The translations under genes and the position numbers were made by a program. Shown piece by piece: positions 17,376-25,707 of a stretch of DNA of 37,204 bases (positions are counted from its first letter, which is position 1; every line of letters starts with the position of its first letter). The notes beneath the pieces were generated by a model. The model made no database searches and was not told the DNA's origin. It was given only the letters and a program-made list of their open reading frames with translations. The stretch covers positions 1 to 37,204 of the forward strand of contig JACAEE010000042.1 of assembly GCA_013389015.1 (NCBI GenBank), given 5' to 3'. Source of the stretch: Hydrogenophilaceae bacterium. Its GTDB lineage: Bacteria > Pseudomonadota > Alphaproteobacteria > Caulobacterales > Aquidulcibacteraceae.

Positions 17376-18356
17376 TCAAAGCATCGCGGGGATGACGCGA
17401 TCCGGGGGTTTGTGGCCGTCGGCGAAGGTCTTGATGTTGATGATGACCTTCTCGCCCATGTCGATGCGGCCCTCGATGGTGGCTGAGCCCATGTGCGGGA
17501 GCAGCACCACGTTCGCCAGCTTCTTCAGCTTCGGATTGATCGCGGGCTCGTGCTCGAACACGTCGAGGCCGGCGCCGGCGAGCTCCTTCTTCTCCAGCAT
17601 GCGCGCGAGGGCCGCTTCGTCGATCACTTCGCCGCGGGCGGTGTTGACGATGTAAGCGTGCGGCTTCAGCAGCGCCAAGCGGCGCGCCGAGAGCAGATGG
17701 TAGGTCGCCGGCGTGTGCGGGCAATTCACGGAGATGATGTCCATCCGGGCCAGCATCTGATCGAGGCTTTCCCAATAGGTCGCCTCCAGCTCCTGCTCGA
17801 TCGCAGCGGAGACGGGGCGGCGGTTGTGATAATGAATCTGCAGGCCGAAGGCGCGGGCGCGGCGCGCCACCGCCTGGCCGATGCGGCCCATGCCGATAAT
17901 GCCGAGCCGCTTGCCCCAAATGCGGCGGCCGAGCATCCAGGTGGGGCTCCAGCCGAGGAATTCGTCGGCCTCGACGATTTTCACGCCCTCCACGATGCGG
18001 CGGGGCACAGCGAGGATGAGCGCCATGGTCATGTCGGCGGTGTCCTCGGTGAGGACGCCGGGCGTGTTGGTCACGGTGACGCCGCGCTGCACCGCGGTCT
18101 GCACGTCGATATTGTCCACGCCGGCGCCGAACTGGGCGATGAGCTTCAAACGCTCGCCGGCGCGAGAGAGCACGCGGGAATCGAGGCGGTCGGTGACGGT
18201 GGGGACAAGGACGTCCGCGCGGGCCATCGCCGCGACAAGGTCATCGGCCGACATCGGCTTGTCTTCAAGATTGAGTTCGGCGTCGAACAGCTCGCGCATG
18301 CGCGTCTCGACCGGATCGGGAAGCTTGCGGGTGACGACGATTTTCAGTTTCGACAT
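17376..18356 (-). CDS. D-2-hydroxyacid dehydrogenase (glyoxylate/hydroxypyruvate reductase type)
   Basis: This NAD(P)-dependent enzyme of 326 residues interconverts 2-oxo and D-2-hydroxy acids. The nucleotide-binding motif is LGIIGMGRIGQAVARR (Gly155-x-Gly-x-x-Gly160). Catalytic residues are Arg241 in NTARGEVID, Glu270 in DVFEHEP and His288 in LLPHMGSAT. The N-terminal substrate domain includes IAQFGAGVDNIDV. In related organisms this type is annotated as glyoxylate reductase/D-glycerate dehydrogenase; exact substrate is not certain. It is divergent from an SH3-like exported protein gene; the 193-base gap between them shows no clear operator. Confidence 0.92.
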   Translation of the reverse strand: MSKLKIVVTRKLPDPVETRMRELFDAELNLEDKPMSADDLVAAMARADVLVPTVTDRLDSRVLSRAGERLKLIAQFGAGVDNIDVQTAVQRGVTVTNTPGVLTEDTADMTMALILAVPRRIVEGVKIVEADEFLGWSPTWMLGRRIWGKRLGIIGMGRIGQAVARRARAFGLQIHYHNRRPVSAAIEQELEATYWESLDQMLARMDIISVNCPHTPATYHLLSARRLALLKPHAYIVNTARGEVIDEAALARMLEKKELAGAGLDVFEHEPAINPKLKKLANVVLLPHMGSATIEGRIDMGEKVIINIKTFADGHKPPDRVIPAML

Positions 18357-18549
18357 GGGCTTAGCGTGATCCCGGCGTTTCCAGGGGTTCTTGTTGTGGT
18401 CGGCGCGGCGCGGGCCCCCCTCTAGCCCGTGCAGCGGCGCCAGGAAAGCGCCCGCACGCGCAGCATAGCAGCATACGGCGCCAAGTTCTTAATCAGGCTT
18501 TCACGGGCGTCCTGCTAGGGTTTCGGCCCACTTCCCTTACGGAGCGTGC

Positions 18550-19041
18550 ATGAAACGCCGCGCAAAAGGCGCCGCGCTTATTTTTGCGTCGATCGCGGGG
18601 CTGGCGATGAGCGCCGCCGCGCAGCCGCAAAGCGCGCAGGCCCCCCACTATCTGGCGATCCGCGGCGAGCGGGTGGAGGCGCGCCGCGGGCCGGGTCAAT
18701 CCCACGCCGTGGAGTGGATCTATCTGCGCCCGGGGCTGCCGGTGCGGGTGCTGGGGCGCGACGGCGCCTGGGTCAATGTCGAGGACCCCGGCGGGGCGCG
18801 GAGCTGGATGCACCAGACCGCGCTCGAGGAGCGGCGCACGGTGTTCGTGACCGGCGGGCGGCTGGGAAGCGCGACCCTGCGGCGGACCGCGCAAGGGGAT
18901 GGGCGCGCCGTAGCCCATCTCGAACGGGGCGTGGTCGCGGCGCTTGAGGCTTGCCGGGGCGATTGGCGGCGCATCACGGCGGACGGCTATTCCGGCTGGG
19001 CGGCGGCCGAGGACCTGTGGGGCGCGGAAAGCTGCAGCTGA
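18550..19041 (+). CDS. Exported bacterial SH3-like domain protein
   Basis: The 163-residue protein starts with a clear signal peptide (KRRAKGAALIFASIAGLAMS, cleavage near AAAQ). The mature part has two SH3b-like repeats. The first (about residues 38-90) contains VEARRGPGQSHAVEWIY and WVNVEDPGGARSWMHQ. The second (about 95-160) contains ATLRRTAQGDGRAVAHLERG and WRRITADGYSGWAAAEDLW. Such domains bind cell-wall peptides or other periplasmic ligands; no catalytic domain is attached. An acidic purine run (TTACGGAGCGTGC) precedes the ATG. Confidence 0.82.
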   Translation: MKRRAKGAALIFASIAGLAMSAAAQPQSAQAPHYLAIRGERVEARRGPGQSHAVEWIYLRPGLPVRVLGRDGAWVNVEDPGGARSWMHQTALEERRTVFVTGGRLGSATLRRTAQGDGRAVAHLERGVVAALEACRGDWRRITADGYSGWAAAEDLWGAESCS

Positions 19042-19211
19042 GGTCTCCGTACGCCGAGCCAGGACGTCCCAAGTAAAGCGCAAGTTAAACCGCGCCGACA
19101 TCTTGGCGCGCCCGTCCGCCGGCGCCGCGGATGGACCTTTGCGGCGCCCCGCCCTATGTGACCCCGACGCCGCCCCGCTTTGGCCTGTGGGCGGAGGATC
19201 CGGGGAGCGGC

Positions 19212-19994
19212 ATGGACTATCTGATCGCGCTGTTGCAGAGCCCCGCGGCGTGGGCCGCGTTCGTCACGCTCGTGGCGATGGAAGTGGTGCTCGGGATCGA
19301 CAACCTCCTCTTCATCTCGATCCTCACCAACAAGCTGCCGGAATCGCAACGCGCCCGCGCGCGACGCATCGGGATCTCGCTGGCGTTGATCCTCAGGCTC
19401 GTGCTGCTGTCGCTCATCTTCATCATCGTGCAGCTCGACACCGACTTCATTTCGCTGTTCGGGCACGGCTTCTCCTGGCGCGACATCATCCTCATCGCAG
19501 GCGGCCTGTTCCTGGTGTGGAAGGCCACGACCGAGATTCACCACAACGTCGATCCAGTGCCCTCGCCGGACGTGTTCGGCGGCGGCAAGGCCGTCAGCCT
19601 GGGCTTCACCGCAGCCATCGGCCAGATTCTGCTGCTCGATCTCGTGTTCTCCGTCGACTCGATCCTGACGGCCGTGGGCATGACGGACGACGTGCCGATC
19701 ATGGTGGCGGCGGTGATCATCGCGGTCGCGGTGATGCTGTGGGCGTCGGCGCCGCTGGCGGCGTTCATCCATAAGAACCCCACGGTGGTGATGCTGGCGC
19801 TCGGCTTCCTCTTGATGATCGGCATGACGCTGATCGCGGAAGGCATGGGCTTCCATGTGCCCAAGGGCTACATCTACGCGGCGATGGCGTTCTCGGCCGG
19901 CGTGGAGGCGCTCAATATGCTGGCGCGCAACGCCCACAAGCGGAAGCAAGCGGCGGCGCAGGCGGCCGGCGCGCCGCCCTCTTCCGGCCACTGA
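19212..19994 (+). CDS. TerC-family integral membrane protein
   Basis: The 260-residue protein has about seven to eight membrane helices. Family motifs are [14 protein letters not shown] (Asp30) in the first helix and [15 protein letters not shown] in a central helix; the acidic residues form the metal-conducting site. TerC/Alx members export Mn2+ or support exported metalloenzymes; a TerC role in tellurite resistance is not implied on its own. The ATG at 19212 is chosen because [14 protein letters not shown] is the family start and GGGGAGCGGC precedes it. The upstream 170 bases do not show a recognisable yybP-ykoY riboswitch. Confidence 0.9.
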   Translation: MDYLIALLQSPAAWAAFVTLVAMEVVLGIDNLLFISILTNKLPESQRARARRIGISLALILRLVLLSLIFIIVQLDTDFISLFGHGFSWRDIILIAGGLFLVWKATTEIHHNVDPVPSPDVFGGGKAVSLGFTAAIGQILLLDLVFSVDSILTAVGMTDDVPIMVAAVIIAVAVMLWASAPLAAFIHKNPTVVMLALGFLLMIGMTLIAEGMGFHVPKGYIYAAMAFSAGVEALNMLARNAHKRKQAAAQAAGAPPSSGH

Positions 19995-20007
19995 GGCGGA
20001 GCCGCCT

Positions 20008-22278
20008 CTAAAGAAAAGAGTAGGGATCGATGTCGATCTGCACGCGGACGGCGCTCGTCAGCTTCACGCGGCTCATCCAGGCGGCCATGTAGGCGGAGAG
20101 ATCGACGCCGCGATCGGCGCGGACGAGGAAGCGGCGGCGGTGGCGGCCGCGCACGATCGACAGCGGCGCGGGCGCGGGGCCCCAGACATCGACGCCGTCG
20201 GTGTTGGGCGCGGCCCCGCCAAGTTCATGCGCGGCGGCGTTCGCCTGCTCTTCGCTTGGGCTGGCCACGATCAACGCGGCAAGGCGCCCAAAGGGCGGCA
20301 AGCCGACCGATTCGCGCGCTCGCGCTTCCGCGGCGAGGAAGCCGTCGCGGTCCATCGACGCCAAGGCCTGCATCACCGCTTCGTCCGGCGCGTAAGTCTG
20401 GATGAGCGCCCTGCCCTTGCGCTCGGCGCGGCCGGCGCGGCCGGCGACCTGGCTCAGCAATTGGTACGTGCGTTCGCCGGCGCGCAGATCGCCGCCCTTG
20501 AGGCCGAGATCGGCGTCGATGACGCCGACGAGAGTGAGCATCGGAAAGTTGTGGCCCTTGGCGACGATCTGGGTGCCGATAAGGATGTCGATCTCGCCTT
20601 TCTCCATCCTGTCGATCAGCGCACGCACCGCTTCGCCGTTCGGCGCCGTGTCCGAGGAGAAGATCTCGATGCGCGCGCCAGGGAAGCGCTCAACCACTTC
20701 TTCATGGATGCGCTCGACGCCGGGGCCGATGGAGACGAAGGAATCCGGCGTCAGGCATTTTGGGCACGCCTTCGGCTTGGGCATGGAGAAGCCGGTCAGG
20801 TGGCACACCAGGCGGCCGCTATAGCGGTGCTCGACGAGCCAGGATTCCGTCTCGGGCGATTGCATGCGGTGGCCGCACGCGCGGCACAGCGTCAGCGGCG
20901 CATAGCCGCGTCTATTCATATAGAGCAGCGTTTGTTCGCCGCGCGCGAGCGATTCCGCGGCCGCCTCGGCCAGCTTGGGGGAGAGCCATTTGCCCTTCTC
21001 CGGGGGATCGAGGCGAAGATCGATCAGTTCGACATCGGGCAGCACGGCGGCGCCGTGACGCGCGGGAAGCTTCACGTGCGCGTAGCGACCCGACTGCGCG
21101 TTCACCAGAGTCTCAAGCGAGGGAGTCGCGCTCGCCAGCACGATGGCGCAGCCGCCCAGCTTGGCGCGCGCGACGGCGAGATCGCGGGCCTGATAAGCCA
21201 CGCCTTCATCCTGCTTGTAGCTTGGATCATGCTCCTCATCGATGACGATGAGACGCAGGTTCGCGAACGGCAGGAACAGCGCGCTGCGCGCGCCGACGAC
21301 AAGGCGCGCGCGGCCGGCGGCGATTTCGCGCCAGGCGCGGCGGCGCATCGCCGGCTTGATCGCCGAATGCCATTCAACCGGACTTACGCCAAAGCGCGCC
21401 TCGAAGCGGGCGAGAACCGCCTGCGTCAGCGCGATCTCCGGCAGCAGCACGAGAACCTGAGCCGATGGATCGGCGCCAAGCGCTTCGGCCGTCGCCTCGA
21501 GATAGACCTCCGTCTTGCCCGAGCCGGTGACGCCGTCGAGCAGCGCAGCCGCGAAGCCGCCCGCGCGCACCAGCGCCTTCAACGCCTCCGCGGCCGATTC
21601 CTGCGCCGGCGACAGCGCTTGCCCGGCGCGCGAAAGATCGGGCTCGGGGAACGGCGGATCCTCGCTGCGCGCAAGGCGGATGAGCGCGCCCTGCTCGATC
21701 ATCGCCTTGACGACGCCGGGCGAAACACCGGCGCGGCGCGCAAGTTCGGCCGGCGTGAGCGGCGCCTGCGCCGCGACATCACACACACGCCGGCGCGCCT
21801 CGGTGAGCTTGCCGTCGAAATCCGGCGCGGGGGCGTAGACGTGAACAGTGGGCGGATCGCGCAGCGCTTCGGGCGTACGCACAACCATGCGCATGATCGC
21901 GCCCGGCGGCGCGATGACGTAGCGTGCGGTCCATTCGATGAAGCGGCGCGCGGTTTCATCCAGCGGCGGGCCGGGCAGGCGTTCGATGATGGGCTTCAGA
22001 TTGTCGGCGCCGCGCGCGGCGTCCTCGCCCTCCTCCACCGACCAGACCACGCCAAGCACTTCGCGCGCGCCGACCGGCGCAATCACGTGATCGCCGGGCG
22101 AGAGCCCCATGGAGACGGGCGCGCGATAGTCGAACGGCTCGGGCACGGGGAGCGGCAAGAGCACGCGAACGCGCTGAATCGCGCGCGCGGCGGCGTCCTC
22201 CGGCGCGAACAGGCCAAAGTCCGGCGCGGACGCGACGCGCATGGGGCGGCGCATGCGATGGCGCGCGGAGGCGCTCAC
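20008..22278 (-). CDS. priA: Primosomal protein N' (PriA helicase) with a reduced zinc region
   Basis: PriA is the 3'-5' DNA helicase that reloads the replisome at stalled forks. The N-terminal DNA-binding domain (VRVLLPLPVPEPFDYRAP) is followed by Walker A GVTGSGKTEVY, Walker B DEEHDPSYKQDEG, and helicase motifs ASATPSLET, LLYMNRRGYAPL and QIVAKGHNFPML. Length is 756. The zinc segment keeps CRAC and CPKC (the first site), but the second site has only one of four cysteines: where E. coli has CxxC pairs, this has RMQSPETES and CHLTG. The start is uncertain among the Met codons at residues 1, 9 and 13. It is divergent from xerC with an 80-base gap. Confidence 0.95.
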   Translation of the reverse strand: MSASARHRMRRPMRVASAPDFGLFAPEDAAARAIQRVRVLLPLPVPEPFDYRAPVSMGLSPGDHVIAPVGAREVLGVVWSVEEGEDAARGADNLKPIIERLPGPPLDETARRFIEWTARYVIAPPGAIMRMVVRTPEALRDPPTVHVYAPAPDFDGKLTEARRRVCDVAAQAPLTPAELARRAGVSPGVVKAMIEQGALIRLARSEDPPFPEPDLSRAGQALSPAQESAAEALKALVRAGGFAAALLDGVTGSGKTEVYLEATAEALGADPSAQVLVLLPEIALTQAVLARFEARFGVSPVEWHSAIKPAMRRRAWREIAAGRARLVVGARSALFLPFANLRLIVIDEEHDPSYKQDEGVAYQARDLAVARAKLGGCAIVLASATPSLETLVNAQSGRYAHVKLPARHGAAVLPDVELIDLRLDPPEKGKWLSPKLAEAAAESLARGEQTLLYMNRRGYAPLTLCRACGHRMQSPETESWLVEHRYSGRLVCHLTGFSMPKPKACPKCLTPDSFVSIGPGVERIHEEVVERFPGARIEIFSSDTAPNGEAVRALIDRMEKGEIDILIGTQIVAKGHNFPMLTLVGVIDADLGLKGGDLRAGERTYQLLSQVAGRAGRAERKGRALIQTYAPDEAVMQALASMDRDGFLAAEARARESVGLPPFGRLAALIVASPSEEQANAAAHELGGAAPNTDGVDVWGPAPAPLSIVRGRHRRRFLVRADRGVDLSAYMAAWMSRVKLTSAVRVQIDIDPYSFL

Positions 22279-22358
22279 GCAAAGATCGCCGAAAGGGGTG
22301 CGAAGCGAGACATTGAACGCGAAGTTAAGCGCGGCGAAGAGTCGAGAAAAGCGCGGAG

Positions 22359-23390
22359 ATGACTCGCAGATTCGTCAAGCGCGAGATCATGCGTTATGTT
22401 GAGTCGAAGACGGAACAATTGCCGACGCCGATGCAAGCTCCAGAAGATCGACAGGCCGATGATGGGCGGGCCAGCGCGACAGACGCGGAGAACGCGCGCG
22501 CAGCATGGCTCGCAAGCCTTCGTGACGAACGCCGGCTGAGCGCGCTGACGGTCGAGGCCTATGGCCGCGACGCGGCGCACTTCCTCCAATTCCTGGCCAT
22601 GCACATGGGCGACGAGCCGCGGCTCTGCGACCTCGAAGCGCTCCAGCCGCAGGACCTGCGCGCCTATCTCGCGCATCGGCGCAGCGGCGAAGGCGCGCTG
22701 TCGGACCGGTCGCTGGCGCGGGCGCTGGCGGCGATCCGCTCGTTCTTCCGATTCCTTGAAGAGCGCTGCGGGCTCGCCAACGCCCGCCTCAAGCTGGTGC
22801 GCGGACCGCGTCTTAAAGCTCTGTTGCCGCGCCCCGTCAGCGAAGAAAGCGCGCAAGCGGCGCTGGCGCTCGCGGGCGCGCTCGCCAAGGCGCCGTGGGT
22901 CGCGGCGCGCGACGAAGCGGTGCTCACGCTGCTCTATGGCGCGGGCTTGCGGATCTCCGAAGCGCTCGGTCTCAGCGGCGGCGATCGGCCGATCGGCGCG
23001 ACGCTGCGCGTGCGCGGCAAGGGCGGCAAGGAACGGCTTGTTCCCATGCTCGCGATCGTGCGCGACATGATCGAGCGCTATGCGCGCTTGTGTCCGTTCG
23101 CGCTCGATGCGGACGGTCCGCTGTTTCGCGGCGCGCGCGGCGGCGCGCTCTCGCCGCGCATCGTGCAAGCGCTGATGGAGCGCGTGCGCGTGCGTTTGGG
23201 ATTGCCCGACAGCGCGACGCCGCATGCGCTGAGGCACGCGTTCGCAACGCATCTGCTCGCGCACGGCGCCGATTTGCGCGCGATCCAAGATCTGCTCGGA
23301 CATGATTCGCTGGCGACGACTCAGCGCTACGCGGATGTCGAAATTTCTCGGCTGCTCCAGTCCTATCGCCGCGCGCACCCGCGCGCTTAG
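22359..23390 (+). CDS. xerC: Tyrosine recombinase XerC
   Basis: XerC acts with XerD at dif to resolve chromosome dimers. The N-terminal core-binding SAM-like domain covers about residues 44-135 (WLASLRDERRLSALTVEAY). The catalytic domain has the complete set Arg198 (GAGLRISEAL), Lys221 (GGKER), His289 and Arg292 (PHALRHAFATH), His315 (LLGHDSL) and nucleophile Tyr324 (TQRYADV). Length is 343 with the first ATG; Met codons at 22389 and 22431 are possible alternative starts, giving lengths closer to the usual 300-310. XerC rather than XerD is favoured by the priA linkage and the weak N-terminus, though a family tree would be needed to be certain. Confidence 0.92.
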   Translation: MTRRFVKREIMRYVESKTEQLPTPMQAPEDRQADDGRASATDAENARAAWLASLRDERRLSALTVEAYGRDAAHFLQFLAMHMGDEPRLCDLEALQPQDLRAYLAHRRSGEGALSDRSLARALAAIRSFFRFLEERCGLANARLKLVRGPRLKALLPRPVSEESAQAALALAGALAKAPWVAARDEAVLTLLYGAGLRISEALGLSGGDRPIGATLRVRGKGGKERLVPMLAIVRDMIERYARLCPFALDADGPLFRGARGGALSPRIVQALMERVRVRLGLPDSATPHALRHAFATHLLAHGADLRAIQDLLGHDSLATTQRYADVEISRLLQSYRRAHPRA

Positions 23391-23401
23391 CCGAGAATTC
23401 T

Positions 23402-23448
23402 CCTGGAAAATCAATGTGATGAAAGGACTCGGGAGCACGTTTTCCAGG
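23402..23448. promoter_or_regulatory. Dyad in the leader region before the histone-like gene
   Basis: CCTGGAAAA (23402-23410) and TTTTCCAGG (23440-23448) are exact inverted repeats separated by 29 bases. A smaller dyad AAGACAGTCTT follows at 23470-23480. The 23391-23591 interval is noticeably more AT-rich than its surroundings and holds no supported gene, so it is probably the xerC end plus the control region of the histone-like gene. Whether the dyads act on DNA or as RNA structure is open. Confidence 0.4.
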
Positions 23449-23591
23449 TGTATGAGGCACTCCAAGAAAAAGACAGTCTTCGTGTTTGTAGAAACCAATC
23501 GAAAACCAATAACAGCGTAGAAACGCTCCCGGAGAGCCAAAAAAACTCCCACCCAACCGGTACTTAGACTAGTAAAAACGGAGAAACGAAG

Positions 23592-23891
23592 ATGGCAAAG
23601 AAGGTAAAGAAGGCGCGCAAGGTCGCCAAGAAAGCGGTCCGCAAAGCCGCGAAGAAGACGGTCCGCAAGGCCCCGGCCCGCAAGGCCGCGAAGAAGGCCC
23701 GCAAGGCGGCCAAGAAGACCGTCCGCAAGGCCGCGAAGAAGGTGGTCCGCAAGGCCGCGAAGAAGACCGCTCGCAAGTCCGCGAAGCGCGGCCGCAAGGC
23801 TGCGATGCCGGCCGTCGCCACGACGACCGTCCGCGCTGCGAAGCCGCGTCGCGCCGTGCGTCGCACGAAGAAGGCTGCCCCGGCGATCTAA
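23592..23891 (+). CDS. Histone H1-like Lys/Ala-rich basic protein
   Basis: The 99-residue protein contains 29 Lys, many Arg and Ala, and no Asp or Glu. RKAAKK occurs five times in KAAKKTVRKAAKKVVRK-type arrays over residues 15-75, followed by a short tail MPAVATTTVRAAKPRRAV. This matches the bacterial H1-like/AlgP-type C-terminal tails that bind DNA and compact the nucleoid or regulate transcription. There is no globular domain, so it is probably disordered until bound to nucleic acid. The coding DNA consists of imperfect 21-27 base repeats. GGAGAAACGAAG supplies the ribosome site, and a strong hairpin and a terminator follow. Confidence 0.85.
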   Translation: MAKKVKKARKVAKKAVRKAAKKTVRKAPARKAAKKARKAAKKTVRKAAKKVVRKAAKKTARKSAKRGRKAAMPAVATTTVRAAKPRRAVRRTKKAAPAI

Positions 23892-23909
23892 GCCGCCGCA
23901 GCTGCGAGG

Positions 23910-23939
23910 GATGGGGGGAGACGGCTGGCTCCCCCCATC
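23910..23939 (+). terminator. GC-rich hairpin after the histone-like gene
   Basis: An 11-base stem pairs GATGGGGGGAG (23910-23920) with CTCCCCCCATC (23929-23939) around the loop ACGGCTGG, 18 bases after the stop codon. No T-run follows directly (CGCCTTTC), so it may stabilise the transcript end rather than terminate. Confidence 0.6.
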
Positions 23940-24001
23940 GCCTTTCGCGCCGCCTTGCCGGCGGTTGTTTTCTGAGGTCCGGGGCGCATCGCCCCGCGCG
24001 A

Positions 24002-24023
24002 GGCCCGCCAGCGGGCCTTTTTT
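24002..24023 (+). terminator. Intrinsic terminator
   Basis: GGCCCG and CGGGCC (within 24002-24017) form a short GC stem with a 4-base loop, followed directly by six T residues (24018-24023). It would end transcription from the histone-like gene before the promoter at 24119. Confidence 0.85.
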
Positions 24024-24118
24024 GTTGCGCGCGCGCCGGCTCGCCGCGGCGGCCATCGCGGATCGCGCCGTGGCGCTCGGCCGCCTTGGCGCCTTCTCCG
24101 CCAGGCTTCGCAGAGCGC

Positions 24119-24158
24119 TTGACGCTCAGGGGGTAGTGAAGTACTTTGTGTTTCAAAG
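24119..24158 (+). promoter_or_regulatory. Sigma70-like promoter with overlapping dyad
   Basis: TTGACG (24119-24124) and TACTTT (24142-24147) are separated by exactly 17 bases. The -10 lies inside the palindrome AAGTACTT (24139-24146) and overlaps the dyad CTTTG-N5-CAAAG (24144-24158). A repressor bound there would block initiation. The following two-gene unit ends in a winged-helix regulator, the natural candidate for binding. Confidence 0.6.
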
Positions 24159-24186
24159 CTCCCTTGGGGCGCAGGTAAAACCGAAG

Positions 24187-24807
24187 ATGTCGCAAGAAAA
24201 CCTGATCGAAGACTTGGCCTATGTCCGCGCTCTGGCCGAGGAGGGAAAGCATGCGCCGCTGCTCGGCGGCGCGTTTCTCGTGTTCTGGGGCGCGCTCAAC
24301 ACCGCCGCCTATTTGGCGCACTGGGCCATCGGGGCCGATTTTATCTCATTCGCAGGCGATGCAGACTATGCCGCGCTATGGGCGCTTTATGGCGTGACTG
24401 CAGGGGTCGGCTCGTTCGTCTTGAGCGCGCGTCTGAACGACAAGCCCGGGACTTCCGCGATCGGCGTGCGCGCCGAGCGTGCGATCTGGGCCGCGACCGC
24501 AATCGGCATCGGCGCAATCGCCGTCGGCGCAATCATCCGCATGGCGATCGAGCGCGACTTTCTTGCGCCCAACACCATTCCGCCAGCGGCGCTGGCGTTC
24601 TGCGGCGCGGCGCTGATCGCCACGGCGGCGCTGTCGGGACAGAAGTGGCTCGGCGGTTTCGGCGTGGTCTCGATGCTGGCGGCGCTGGCGGTGGGCGCGT
24701 TCGCCAACGCGCCCGGGATCTATCTCTGCTCGGCGGCGTTCTCGGCGGCGACATTGATCGTTCCGGGGCTCGTGCTGCTGCGGCGCGAACCGGCGCAGGC
24801 GGCGTAG
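24187..24807 (+). CDS. Multi-pass membrane protein of unknown function
   Basis: The 206-residue protein has a soluble N-terminal stretch (about 28 residues) and then about six hydrophobic helices, for example APLLGGAFLVFWGALNTAAY, ALWALYGVTAGVGSFVLSA and GGFGVVSMLAALAVGAFA. No conserved functional motif is recognised. The ATG at 24187 is chosen because it sits 40 bases downstream of the promoter -10; the frame is open further upstream but crosses the terminator at 24002. The next gene, a winged-helix regulator, starts 6 bases after its stop, so the pair probably forms an autoregulated operon. Confidence 0.75.
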   Translation: MSQENLIEDLAYVRALAEEGKHAPLLGGAFLVFWGALNTAAYLAHWAIGADFISFAGDADYAALWALYGVTAGVGSFVLSARLNDKPGTSAIGVRAERAIWAATAIGIGAIAVGAIIRMAIERDFLAPNTIPPAALAFCGAALIATAALSGQKWLGGFGVVSMLAALAVGAFANAPGIYLCSAAFSAATLIVPGLVLLRREPAQAA

Positions 24808-24812
24808 GCGCC

Positions 24813-25133
24813 GTGAGCGCGGTTGACCGCCGTTTCGATCACACCGACATCGATGACGTGATCCACGGGCGATTGCGGCTTGGAGTGATGGCGTATCTCT
24901 CGACGGCGTCGCCGGCCTCGTTCGTCGAGCTGCGCGCGAAGGTGAACGCCACCGACGGCAATCTCTCGGCGCATCTGCAGAAGCTCGAAGACGCCGGCTA
25001 TGTGCGCATCGAGAAGAGCTTCAAAGGCAAGAAGCCGCACACGGACGTGCATCTCACGGACAAGGGCCGCGACGCATGGATCGGGTATCTGGCGCGGCTG
25101 CAGGCGCTGCTCGGCGCGGCGAGGCGGGATTAA
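24813..25133 (+). CDS. Winged-helix transcriptional regulator (ArsR/MarR-like fold)
   Basis: The 106-residue protein is a single winged-helix domain: IDDVIHGRLRLGVMAYLS, SFVELRAKVNATDGNLSAHL (recognition helix), QKLEDAGYVRIEKSFKGKKP (wing) and HTDVHLTDKGRDAWIGYLARLQALL (dimerisation helix). This is the pattern of the small winged-helix regulators in Pfam HTH_27. The GTG start at 24813 lies 5 bases past the stop of the membrane protein. No metal- or redox-sensing cysteines are present. It probably represses its own operon at the 24139-24158 dyads, which is inference. Its stop codon overlaps that of the convergent acetyltransferase gene. Confidence 0.85.
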   Translation: MSAVDRRFDHTDIDDVIHGRLRLGVMAYLSTASPASFVELRAKVNATDGNLSAHLQKLEDAGYVRIEKSFKGKKPHTDVHLTDKGRDAWIGYLARLQALLGAARRD

Positions 25134-25702
25134 GCCGGGGCGATCCTCAGCTCCCAGCGGAGCACGTCCGGATACGGACGATTGGGCGCCAGCGCGAAGC
25201 CCAGCTTCTTGAGCACGTTCTGCGAGGCGAAGCCGTCGACCATGGTATGGGCGCAGACGCCGGCGAGGCGCGGATCGCGGCGGCCCCAGGCGACGAGCGC
25301 CGACACCGCTTCGGTCGCGTAGCCCCGCCCCTGGCGCGCGGGCAGGACGCTGTAGCCGATCTCGACCCAGCCATTGGGATCAGGCGCAGCGGTGAAGCCG
25401 CCGAAGCCCACGAGTTCGCGCAGCGCGCCCGGCGCGACATCGGGGTCGATCCACACCCAAGCCTGCCAGCCGACTTCCGCGGGGAAGTTCGCCACGCGAT
25501 CGCGCGTGAAGCTCATGGCCTCCATGTCGAGCAGCGGCGGCGGCCAGGCGGCGGTGGGGCGCACCGACAGCGCGGCGAAAAAGCCCATGCGATCCTCGAT
25601 CTGCGCGACGGCGAGCGCGTGATCGACGGCGACGAGTTCGAGCCGCTCAGTGCGCAGGACGCGCAGCGGCGGCGGCGGATCGCTGCGGGCGAGCATCCCC
25701 AA
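25130..25702 (-). CDS. GNAT-family N-acetyltransferase (RimJ/RimL-like)
   Basis: The 190-residue protein shows the RimJ/RimL-type GNAT layout: LRTERLELVAVDHALAVAQI at the N-terminus, WVEIGYSVLPARQGRGYATE, where RQGRGYA is the acetyl-CoA pyrophosphate loop, and SQNVLKKLGFALAP near the end. It should transfer an acetyl group to an amine; whether the target is a ribosomal protein, another protein or a small molecule cannot be told. Start Met1 or Met3 are both possible. It ends convergently with the winged-helix gene (4-base overlap) and lies just downstream of lpdA on the same strand (5-base gap), so it may be co-transcribed with lpdA. Confidence 0.88.
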   Translation of the reverse strand: MGMLARSDPPPPLRVLRTERLELVAVDHALAVAQIEDRMGFFAALSVRPTAAWPPPLLDMEAMSFTRDRVANFPAEVGWQAWVWIDPDVAPGALRELVGFGGFTAAPDPNGWVEIGYSVLPARQGRGYATEAVSALVAWGRRDPRLAGVCAHTMVDGFASQNVLKKLGFALAPNRPYPDVLRWELRIAPA

Positions 25703-25707
25703 TCTCT

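Noticed and set aside
19042-19211. Possible manganese (yybP-ykoY) riboswitch before the TerC gene
   Set aside because: The conserved loop sequences of that riboswitch class were not found; only an ordinary GC-rich leader is seen.
23302-23520. 72-codon open frame reaching from xerC into the leader of the histone-like gene
   Set aside because: Its first half overlaps the xerC catalytic end in another frame and there is no ribosome site; the second half is AT-rich leader sequence.
23592-23891. Internal DNA repeats of the histone-like gene as a CRISPR or satellite array
   Set aside because: The repeats are in frame, imperfect and explained by the RKAAKK protein repeats.
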